Assembly: GCA_964482405.1 (NCBI GenBank)
Contig: CAYZXH010000012.1
Coordinates: forward strand, 1 to 39,470
Direction: 5' to 3'
Length of the DNA: 39,470 nucleotides
From: Zestomicrobium sp964482405
Lineage (GTDB): Archaea; Thermoproteota; Thermoprotei_A; Sulfolobales; NBVN01
The notes beneath the pieces were generated by a model. It was not told the DNA's origin and ran no database searches. It saw only the letters and a program-made list of their open reading frames with translations. The translations under genes were made by a program, and so were the position numbers. Shown here in pieces: positions 22,492 to 29,173 of the stretch; position 1 is the first letter of the stretch; every line of letters starts with the position of its first letter.

Positions 22492-22849
22492 TCTTTCCCT
22501 CGCCCGGCACTATCCTATACTTCTCTAGTTCTTTCTTCACTGACTCAAACTGCTTCCTCAGCGATTCTTCAATCTTCTCAAAACTCTGAAGCCTTACCTC
22601 GAGCTCTTCCTTCTTCTCTTGAAGCTCTTTTATCGTAGAATCCCTATCCACCCTCACGAAAACGAACCCGGTATTCTTGTATACGGCCGTATCAGGCGAG
22701 ACACTCTGAAGAATGCTTAGGGCTCTCTCAACGTCCTTCAGCTCCGAAGAAATCACTGTTTTCTGAGTTATCACTGAAGCTAGCTGAGACTCTATCTGCT
22801 GATACTTGAGTATTATCTGCTCAAGCTCGGGAGGTATTTTCTGAGCCAT
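22484..22849 (-). CDS. pfdB: Prefoldin beta subunit
   Basis: This 121-residue protein has two long coiled-coil helices (about 5-50 and 72-112) flanking a beta hairpin that contains AVYKNTGFVFVRVD, the conserved core of prefoldin beta (vYk..G.vlv..d). In the cytosol it forms a hexamer with prefoldin alpha that captures unfolded proteins and passes them to the thermosome. ATG 22849 is preceded by GAGGCGATGG. It is a member of the exosome superoperon, 41 bases after pcc1. The alpha subunit is not in the window. Confidence 0.93.
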   Translation of the reverse strand: MAQKIPPELEQIILKYQQIESQLASVITQKTVISSELKDVERALSILQSVSPDTAVYKNTGFVFVRVDRDSTIKELQEKKEELEVRLQSFEKIEESLRKQFESVKKELEKYRIVPGEGKSG

Positions 22850-22890
22850 TCCATCGCCTCACATAGATAACGCCACACACTTTAAAAACT

Positions 22891-23190
22891 TCATTCCCAG
22901 CTGTCTCCCTGCAAGGAAGACTCAGCTAACGTGAGATTCCTTAAAGTCTCTAAAACCATGCTAACCAACCTTAATGAATTTGAGAAAGGAGGTATCAACG
23001 ATCTTGGGTCAAAACCCCTGAAGACTAGCTTGAGTGCGCAATCAACTCGCACGACCTCGAATGAAACCCCTCTCAGCTTAAGACTACTCTCAGGTACTAG
23101 AGACTTGAAGAGCGCTTCACTAAGTGAGCAATTATCTAAGTCGAGCAACACTTCAACGAGGATTTCGCCGGTGCCGGAGCCGTACGTCAT
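22891..23190 (-). CDS. pcc1: KEOPS complex subunit Pcc1
   Basis: This is a small protein of about 99 residues with the Pcc1 fold pattern: a strand ILVEVLLDL, a helix LSEALFKSLVPES, a strand pair SFEVVRVDCALKLVFRGFD, and a C-terminal helix NSLRLVSMVLETLRNL. Pcc1 dimerises and binds Kae1 in KEOPS, which makes the tRNA t6A37 modification. I prefer ATG 23190. GTG 23202 would overlap the AGGTG ribosome binding site. Pcc1 commonly accompanies the exosome operon in archaea, as here between Brix and prefoldin. Confidence 0.8.
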   Translation of the reverse strand: MTYGSGTGEILVEVLLDLDNCSLSEALFKSLVPESSLKLRGVSFEVVRVDCALKLVFRGFDPRSLIPPFSNSLRLVSMVLETLRNLTLAESSLQGDSWE

Positions 23191-23217
23191 CAACCACAAC
23201 ACCTGATTAAGATTGCC

Positions 23218-23769
23218 TCAAAGATAAGTATATGTCTTTACCACGTTAAAAGCGGGTCCGCACACCCTTCCTGTGTTGGAGCAGTAGAAAACTACGGAAG
23301 CCATGTTCTCATCACCGGATACTTCGAGTACTACGGCGTCGGCAAGTCCTTCAGATTCCCCCACTAGCACCGGCCTGAAAATCTCTACTAAAACTTCACA
23401 TACTCTCTGAGGGAATCCCTGAGGGACTTTACTGAAGTTAAGTGCGAGCTTCTTCACGTTGTAAGGTATTTGATGACCTCTAATCTCCCTAAGCAGTTTC
23501 AGGGAAGATATCAGTATTAGGTATTTCCTAATTAAGTCCTTAGCGCTCCCTAGAACTAGGTATGCGAACGCTGACGGGTTACCCTTCTTCTCTAAAACCA
23601 TTAAGACACCGTATGAGGAATGAAGCCTCATTATCGTGGCTAGGTCCTCATACGTCGCCTTACCTCTGTTAAACTTGATTGAGTTAGGGATTACCTTAAC
23701 GAGGTCGTTAACGAAACTCCTGGTTCTCCTAGAGGGCTCTCTGGAAGTAGTTATTAGTAGGCTACTCAT
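23218..23769 (-). CDS. Brix-domain ribosome biogenesis protein (archaeal Imp4-like)
   Basis: This 183-residue protein opens with LLITTSREPSRRTRSFVNDL, the conserved start of the Brix/Imp4 domain. It continues with IPNSIKFNRGKATYEDLATI, the sigma70-like motif region, and closes with NTGRVCGPAFNVVKTY. Brix proteins bind rRNA during subunit assembly. It follows rpl37ae by 13 bases and precedes pcc1, a classic archaeal gene order. It has no extra domain. Confidence 0.88.
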   Translation of the reverse strand: MSSLLITTSREPSRRTRSFVNDLVKVIPNSIKFNRGKATYEDLATIMRLHSSYGVLMVLEKKGNPSAFAYLVLGSAKDLIRKYLILISSLKLLREIRGHQIPYNVKKLALNFSKVPQGFPQRVCEVLVEIFRPVLVGESEGLADAVVLEVSGDENMASVVFYCSNTGRVCGPAFNVVKTYTYL

Positions 23770-23782
23770 AAAATGATTCCAC

Positions 23783-24031
23783 TTACTGTTGGGCTTTCTG
23801 AGTCCCTACCTCTGTCGTAGGCGTGTATGCACCCCCAGCAAAAATAGTCTCGCACTTAGGGCATTGCCAGATCCCTACAGAAAGCCTCTTCATAGTCACC
23901 CTAGCTTTACAGAAAGGACACACGACCTCGGAGTATCTTTTCTCCATGATTTCCTTCCATTTCTTCCTCAAGGAAGAGCCGTACCTAGCTCCGAACCTTC
24001 CGGCAATGCCGGTGACCTTAAGCCTGCCCAC
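23783..24031 (-). CDS. rpl37ae: Large-subunit ribosomal protein eL43 (L37Ae)
   Basis: This 82-residue zinc-ribbon ribosomal protein has a basic N-terminus with GIAGRFGARYGSSLRKKWKEI and paired zinc ligands in CPFC and CPKC flanking KARVTMKRLSVGIWQ. It ends in the FAGGAY family motif plus a short tail. The start is GTG 24031. In many archaea the RNA polymerase subunit P gene lies next to it. Here only 13 bases separate it from the Brix gene, so rpoP is absent from this operon. Confidence 0.95.
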   Translation of the reverse strand: MGRLKVTGIAGRFGARYGSSLRKKWKEIMEKRYSEVVCPFCKARVTMKRLSVGIWQCPKCETIFAGGAYTPTTEVGTQKAQQ

Positions 24032-24066
24032 GACCTCATCCCCTCACACAAAAACATTTAAAGATT

Positions 24067-24972
24067 TTAAGCGTTACTCTCAGGAGGCTTCTCTCCTTCG
24101 ACTGAAGGAGTTCCCGTGGACTCAGCACTCGTAACTCCAGGTAACTTAACGGATTCGGCGATTTTCGCGAGTAACTCACCGCCCTTCTTTAAAGCTAGCT
24201 GAATAGCTTTCTCAACTTCCTGGAGTGTTAGATAGCCGTCACCGGACTTCTGCAACCCCGCTATAGAACCGTCCTCACCAACCCCCACTATCAACTTAGA
24301 AGTCACCACCTTCTCCTCCTCTATCGTGGGGTCAACTATTAACGAATCACCTAGTTTTCCTACGGTGACCGTCACGGCCTTCCTAGCCACGGGCAACGGG
24401 CCCGAGAACGAGGTCTTATCAACCTGTATTGATTCACTCTCCGAGACCGTGTACTTAGGGATTCTGGTGGTTAGTAGAGCCGCTAGAGTGGCTATGGCTG
24501 AGGCATCAACTAAGTTTCCTCCGTGATCTAAGACGTAAATATCTACCCACACAACCCAGGCCTTCCTCCCAGGTATTATGATTAGTTTGCCAGTATCGAT
24601 AACACCGTACTCTCTTAACACCCTATCAATCACTCTAGCTAACTCAATAGCGTTCTCGTCAGGCGGCCCCGGCTCGAAAGCAGGTGATGCCGTAGGCACG
24701 AACTCCGCAGAAACAACTAAGACTCCCTCCTCCGGAGTATCAGGATACGGCGAGCCAAGCTCTATCTTCACGCCAACCAGTACTTGAGTATCCCCGAGCT
24801 TCACTAACGCAGAGCCATCCGCTTTAGGTAAGTAATTAGTGATTATCTTTACCTCTCTGAAGTCTTCTAAGCCCCTCCCGTCAGCCCTCACACCCTTCTT
24901 CGTTAGCGAGGATAGTGTTTCTGCCTTAAGCCTAGGTATTATCGAGTCTGGAGACGTAGGCGTTACAGACAT
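24067..24972 (-). CDS. rrp42: Exosome subunit Rrp42
   Basis: This 301-residue RNase PH-fold subunit partners Rrp41 in the hexameric ring of the archaeal exosome. Family motifs include GVRADGRGLEDFR, ALVKLGDTQVLVGVK, VVSAEFVPTASPAFEPGPPDE and WVVWVDIYVLDHGGNLVDAS. Rrp42 is catalytically silent in characterised archaea but shapes the RNA- and phosphate-binding site. The last 30 or so residues are a Pro/Ser/Glu-rich tail beyond the fold. Its ATG is preceded by GGTGGAG and lies directly after the rrp41 stop. Confidence 0.95.
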   Translation of the reverse strand: MSVTPTSPDSIIPRLKAETLSSLTKKGVRADGRGLEDFREVKIITNYLPKADGSALVKLGDTQVLVGVKIELGSPYPDTPEEGVLVVSAEFVPTASPAFEPGPPDENAIELARVIDRVLREYGVIDTGKLIIIPGRKAWVVWVDIYVLDHGGNLVDASAIATLAALLTTRIPKYTVSESESIQVDKTSFSGPLPVARKAVTVTVGKLGDSLIVDPTIEEEKVVTSKLIVGVGEDGSIAGLQKSGDGYLTLQEVEKAIQLALKKGGELLAKIAESVKLPGVTSAESTGTPSVEGEKPPESNA

Positions 24973-24973
24973 C

Positions 24974-25699
24974 TCACTCCACCCTGACCAAGTACTTATT
25001 GCGTAAAGTCTCTTTCTGAAGCTTATATACCTCGTTAACCCCTTTAAGTGCTAAGTTCAGTGCTTGACTAAACTCTTGAGGCGATAAGACGCCGTTCAAC
25101 TGCAGTAACGTAACCATGTTCAGCGAGGGAGCCATAGCTACCGGCATATCAGCCTCTCCGTAATTATCCTCAACCTGATCAATGTCTAGAACTAAGTACC
25201 CATCCACCTTACCCACAGCAACCGCCGCCACCAAATCCCTCATAGGTACGCCGGCATCGGCTAAAGCCAGTGAGGCTGCGTTGAGCGCGGCTGTCCTAGT
25301 TCCTCCGTCAGCGCTAATTACCTCTATGAATACGTCTATCGACGTTCTGGGGAACGCCTCACTCATCACCACAGGCTCTAGAGCCTCCCTGATCACCTTA
25401 GAGATCTCTATCTCCCTCCTAGAAGGTGCAGGATTCTTCCTCTCGTCAGTAGAGAAGGGCGCCATATGATACCTGCACCTAAGCACAGCTCGATGCGGCA
25501 ACACCATGTACCGCTGAGGGGGTTCCCTAGGACCATACACAGCAGCTATAACCCTAGTCTTACCGAACTCGACGTACGCGGAACCACTAGCGTTGCTGAG
25601 AACGCCGACCTCCATCTTAACAGGCCTTAACTCATCTAACCTTCTACCATCGTGACGTATCCCGTCCTCACTCACTAACTTAGGCTTTTCTCTCCTCAT
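24974..25699 (-). CDS. rrp41: Exosome catalytic subunit Rrp41
   Basis: This 241-residue RNase PH-fold subunit degrades RNA 3' to 5' with phosphate and can add A-rich tails. R94-R95 (phosphate/RNA binding) and D178 and D184 in DIDQVEDNYGEAD have the spacing of the active-site residues known from the Sulfolobus enzyme, so this subunit should be active. The N-terminus IRHDGRRLDELRPVKMEVGVL is typical. Its start overlaps the end of rrp4 by 20 bases, implying coupled translation. Confidence 0.96.
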   Translation of the reverse strand: MRREKPKLVSEDGIRHDGRRLDELRPVKMEVGVLSNASGSAYVEFGKTRVIAAVYGPREPPQRYMVLPHRAVLRCRYHMAPFSTDERKNPAPSRREIEISKVIREALEPVVMSEAFPRTSIDVFIEVISADGGTRTAALNAASLALADAGVPMRDLVAAVAVGKVDGYLVLDIDQVEDNYGEADMPVAMAPSLNMVTLLQLNGVLSPQEFSQALNLALKGVNEVYKLQKETLRNKYLVRVE

Positions 25700-26423
25700 T
25701 TCCTACTAAACCCCTCTTAACCTTTTCTACCAGAATAAATTCTTTTATACGATCCGTTAAACCGGATATGTGAGCCTCCTCATCGATCTTCCTAATCGCT
25801 CTAACGACGATTTCCTCATAACGCTTATCCTCACAAAGGACGAGAACCCTCCCGTTATTACCAATAACTAATTTACAGTTTGTTTCAGACTCGATCAGTG
25901 ACTGCATGGAACCCTTCTTACCTATGAGTCTCGGGATTTTAACAGGACTTATCTCTACTAGAGCGCCGTCAACGACCTTACCGAATTCCTTACCCTTAGT
26001 AGAGATCACCGGGTTTCGGGTCCTGTCAAAGACCTCTACCTTACCTACGATGACGTCACCGACGTCTAGGAAATCCTTCAGGTTTTCCTTAGAAGGATTG
26101 ATCGCTCTGCCAAGATAGTCGACCGCGTAGAGGATGCCTGGGAACGGCGCTCTTATATCTAGCTCCCAGTTAGTGAGCCCCACATCACTCACTATCCCTA
26201 TCACAACATCACCTACTCTGGGATAGTAAGAACCCTTAAGCGGTATCACTTTAAGGCTCTTCTCCTGAGGGTTAAGCTCCAGTAACCCAACTATTGAGGA
26301 GTAGTAGGAGGTCCCTACCCTGTAGGCCGTTGTAGGCGTTAAGATCTTGTAATCGCCTTCAGCGAGCTTATCACCTGGAGTTACTAAAACCCTCTCCACT
26401 CTCTGCTCGGTCTGGGCACTCAC
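25680..26423 (-). CDS. rrp4: Exosome RNA-binding cap subunit Rrp4
   Basis: This 247-residue protein has an N-terminal domain, a central S1 domain (about 65-140, YYPRVGDVVIGIVSDVGLTNW) and a KH domain (about 150-215). The KH G-x-x-G loop is RLIGKKGSMQSLI. Rrp4 sits on top of the Rrp41-Rrp42 ring and threads RNA into it. It starts at GTG 26423 preceded by GAGGTGA, directly after the SBDS stop. Csl4 and DnaG, the alternative exosome partners, are not in the window. Confidence 0.95.
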   Translation of the reverse strand: MSAQTEQRVERVLVTPGDKLAEGDYKILTPTTAYRVGTSYYSSIVGLLELNPQEKSLKVIPLKGSYYPRVGDVVIGIVSDVGLTNWELDIRAPFPGILYAVDYLGRAINPSKENLKDFLDVGDVIVGKVEVFDRTRNPVISTKGKEFGKVVDGALVEISPVKIPRLIGKKGSMQSLIESETNCKLVIGNNGRVLVLCEDKRYEEIVVRAIRKIDEEAHISGLTDRIKEFILVEKVKRGLVGNEERKA

Positions 26424-26424
26424 C

Positions 26425-27120
26425 TCAAATCACCTTAACGCTTAATTCTACGTCCCCCTTAGTAATCCTATTCACAGAATCTATCACGTCATTCTGCATA
26501 CCTGCCGGTATCTCTATCTCCATATAGAGTGAGCCGTCACTCAACCACTTCTCGTTCTTAACCTCACCTAATCTCCTTAAATCGCTGTACGCCTTACCGG
26601 CGGTCGCTGGGGGTACCTTAATCGTTATTAAGGCTCTAGCCACCTTTAATGGGAGCACCTTAGTTAGTTCCTTAATTATTTTAGATGCTTGCTCCTCCAC
26701 AGTCTTATATAGATCTACTGAGATCTTCACTTCCTCCATGGCCTTCTCTATGCGTTGGGGAGGGATGGGGGTCTTAGTTTTCGGGTCTACGACTGACCTA
26801 CTAATATAATTTATTATCAGCCTCCTCTTCTGCTCTAACAGCTTCCTCCTCTGCTCGGTAGTTAGCTGTAGCTCGCCCTTCTTTATCACGGTATCGGCAA
26901 TGACTTTTATGTCCGTTGTACCAAAATTTTTCTGTAGTTCTTGTGGTGACGCCTTATCTCCTTTCTTAACGTCCTTATAGACTATATCCCCTACCAAAAC
27001 CTCGCTTATGTCCTTTAATTCTCCTTCTCTATACTTGAGTGCCTTATCAGGGTTTACTAATATCTCGAATTTAGTGCCGCCCTTCTCTAGTCTGGCTATC
27101 ACGTATTCTTTACTACTCAC
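26425..27120 (-). CDS. SBDS/Sdo1-family ribosome maturation protein
   Basis: This 231-residue protein has the three SBDS domains: the N-terminal fold with VIARLEKGGTKFEILVNPDKAL and EVLVGDIVYKDVKKGDKAS, a helical middle with QLTTEQRRKLLEQKRRLIINYIS, and a ferredoxin-like C-terminal domain. In eukaryotes SBDS works with the EF-2-like GTPase EFL1 to release eIF6 from the 60S subunit. The archaeal protein is thought to act similarly with aEF-2 or on its own. It starts at GTG 27120, overlapping the psmA stop by four bases. Confidence 0.95.
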   Translation of the reverse strand: MSSKEYVIARLEKGGTKFEILVNPDKALKYREGELKDISEVLVGDIVYKDVKKGDKASPQELQKNFGTTDIKVIADTVIKKGELQLTTEQRRKLLEQKRRLIINYISRSVVDPKTKTPIPPQRIEKAMEEVKISVDLYKTVEEQASKIIKELTKVLPLKVARALITIKVPPATAGKAYSDLRRLGEVKNEKWLSDGSLYMEIEIPAGMQNDVIDSVNRITKGDVELSVKVI

Positions 27121-27848
27121 TTACTTACACCTGTCTTAAGTATGAAGTCAGCGGTTTCCTCATAAGTCAATTTCCTGAAGATCCCCTCCTCCAGAGTGAC
27201 TAACCCTATCTCGATTAAGTCTGGCGAAAGACCTTCCTCAGTAGACGCTCTGAGAGCCTTCAAAGCTAACTCGACAGCGCCATCCCTGCTTAGATCTCTA
27301 CTGTAGTTCTTCTCTAAGTACTCCATAGCTGGCTGCTCCCCAGATCCCACAGCTAGAGCTAAGTAAGCGAAGTAGTACCCGTTTATCTCAGTCTTAAAAA
27401 CGTGTATACCCCTCTTATCCCTGCCCACGAAAATCAACGAGACTCCGAACGGTCTCACACCAGCGTGTTGGGTGTAGAGTTGCTTCACGTCGCACACGGA
27501 CTTAACTACGTACTCCACGTCGGCCGGCTCGTCATATATGAACCTATAATTAAGTGCTTCCCTCCTAGCGTAATCTATTAATATCCTCCCGTCAGCGGCT
27601 AAGCCGGCGAAGGAAGCTCCCATATGAGAATCAACCAAGAATATCTTGTTTATCGAGGTCATGTCTATTAGCGACGATATCTTCCTCTTCTCAGCCACTA
27701 AGACACCGACCTTATCTGTTTTTAGAGCTACCGTAGTCCAGCCCTTCCTAACGTTTTCAGCCGCGTACTCAACTTGGTATAGCTTGCCGTCAGGTGAGAA
27801 CACGGTTATCGCTCTATCATAGCCGAGAGCCGGTGGACCGAAAGCCAT
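27117..27848 (-). CDS. psmA: 20S proteasome alpha subunit
   Basis: This 243-residue protein forms the outer, gating rings of the proteasome. It has the alpha signature GYDRAITVFSPDGKLYQVEYA with the gate-forming N-terminal residues ahead of it. It lacks the N-terminal threonine and propeptide of beta subunits. It is the first gene of the superoperon, with its TATA box about 38 bases upstream of ATG 27848, so it sets the promoter for SBDS, the exosome and the genes beyond. Confidence 0.96.
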   Translation of the reverse strand: MAFGPPALGYDRAITVFSPDGKLYQVEYAAENVRKGWTTVALKTDKVGVLVAEKRKISSLIDMTSINKIFLVDSHMGASFAGLAADGRILIDYARREALNYRFIYDEPADVEYVVKSVCDVKQLYTQHAGVRPFGVSLIFVGRDKRGIHVFKTEINGYYFAYLALAVGSGEQPAMEYLEKNYSRDLSRDGAVELALKALRASTEEGLSPDLIEIGLVTLEEGIFRKLTYEETADFILKTGVSK

Positions 27849-27881
27849 TTCCTAACCCCTTAACTCTTAATCACGTGAAAT

Positions 27882-27890
27882 AATATAAAC
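27882..27890 (-). promoter_or_regulatory. TATA box of the proteasome-exosome superoperon
   Basis: On the minus strand the element reads GTTTATATT, with transcription start predicted near 27861 and a leader of about 13 bases. No other TATA-like element is visible before the genes downstream, which abut or overlap, so this is probably the main promoter for eleven genes. Confidence 0.6.
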
Positions 27891-27910
27891 TTGACTTAAG
27901 GGGTGGGGGT

Positions 27911-29041
27911 TTAGAGAGGACATCTAACGACGTCGTGTGAGTAGGGGCATGAGGCGCATGTGGGGACATTACCCCAGCAATCGGATTCGTTGCTTGTCGT
28001 TATGGAGCAATACTCCCGCAAGCCACACTCAAAGCATGAAGGCATCTTAAAGAAATACACGTTCATCCTGAACTTAACGTATTCTGGCTTCCTCCATATG
28101 TCCAGCAGGTGCTCCTTAGTTAAGTCACCGAAAATCACTTCCTTAATAGTTCTAGTCACTGAAGCGAAGTTTGAAACCCACGAATGCGCGTACTGTATGC
28201 AGGGAGCTACGGAGCCGTCAAATCTTATGAAGCAAGCGTTCTTCGACACGAAGGGACAGTTTCTCTCCGCTGTGTGGTGGAAGTTTGGCAACGAGATCTT
28301 ACCTCCTGAAGCGAAGACACGCCTCGCTAAATTATCCTTAAGCTCGTTAATCACGGCCGAGCACTCGGTCTCGCCATAGCATGAAAGCTTCCTCTCCAGC
28401 TCTTTAGTTAAAGGGATTACATTTGAGACCACTGCCTGGTTAGCACCCACCTTCTTAACGTACTCAGGTAGTTCAAGGAGGTCGTGAACGTTAAGCTTAG
28501 TTAGGGTGAACTGTAGGTAAATTTCAGGCTTGAAGGAATTGCTTGCGAGCTTAAGTTCCTTTAACCTGATGAGACCTTCAGAAACCCTCGAGAGAACACC
28601 ACCCCTCCTTATCAGCTTGTAAACCTCCTCACTAACGCCGTCAACACTCACATATATCTCGTCAACACCGACCCGAAATAACCCATCGACGTAGTCTAAC
28701 AACATGTATCCGTTAGTATTGAGCAATACCTTAAAACCTCTCTTCTTAGCTAAAGAAATAAAATCCATTATCTCCGGATGCGTGAGCGGCTCCCCCCATC
28801 CAGAGAATGAAATCTTCTCTATTCCTGAGACCTCAGCCTCCATGAGAACACGCTTGAAAACTTCGGCTTCCATGACCTTATTGATGTCGTGGTTCAGCAT
28901 GCTCTTCCTGAAGCAGTGAATACAGTCATAGTTACAAGAAGTGGTTACCTCAATCATCACCTCTCTCGGGTTGCTCTCAATGTACTCGAGAAACCACTCA
29001 CCAATTTTTTGTGTGTATGTCTTCACTAAACTCTCCCTCAC
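27911..29041 (-). CDS. Radical SAM/SPASM protein, probable tungsten-oxidoreductase maturase
   Basis: This 376-residue protein has an N-terminal radical SAM domain with the cluster motif C36-x3-C40-x2-C43 in TTSCNYDCIHCF. FSGWGEPLTHPEI (the GGE-like SAM motif) and NTNGYMLLDYV follow. The last 100 residues hold at least ten cysteines in SPASM-type spacing (CIRFDGSVAPCIQ; CFECGLREYC; CASC). Members of this family are encoded next to tungsten-cofactor aldehyde oxidoreductases and are called tungsten cofactor oxidoreductase radical SAM maturases. Here it is divergent from an AOR gene across 132 bases. Its exact reaction is unknown. The start is GTG 29041, close to the predicted transcription start. 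Confidence 0.8.
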   Translation of the reverse strand: MRESLVKTYTQKIGEWFLEYIESNPREVMIEVTTSCNYDCIHCFRKSMLNHDINKVMEAEVFKRVLMEAEVSGIEKISFSGWGEPLTHPEIMDFISLAKKRGFKVLLNTNGYMLLDYVDGLFRVGVDEIYVSVDGVSEEVYKLIRRGGVLSRVSEGLIRLKELKLASNSFKPEIYLQFTLTKLNVHDLLELPEYVKKVGANQAVVSNVIPLTKELERKLSCYGETECSAVINELKDNLARRVFASGGKISLPNFHHTAERNCPFVSKNACFIRFDGSVAPCIQYAHSWVSNFASVTRTIKEVIFGDLTKEHLLDIWRKPEYVKFRMNVYFFKMPSCFECGLREYCSITTSNESDCWGNVPTCASCPYSHDVVRCPL

Positions 29042-29173
29042 CTAACCTATTTTAAGGTTTTTATGTATTAACGAATATACTCATCGAGAAATCTTTGTGT
29101 AACGCAGTTTTATTATTTCTTTATGAATTTCTTATGCAGTAAAAATTTATAAGTTTCTATTACGTATATCTTT
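29042..29173. promoter_or_regulatory. Divergent promoter region, radical SAM gene and AOR
   Basis: This AT-rich 132-base spacer holds AAAAATTTATAAG at 29141-29153, a TATA box centred about 25 bases before ATG 29174, so the AOR transcript should be leaderless. On the minus strand CATAAAAACC (about 29057-29066) would start the radical SAM transcript very near GTG 29041. The shared spacer suggests coordinated expression. I see no clear operator repeat. Confidence 0.6.
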
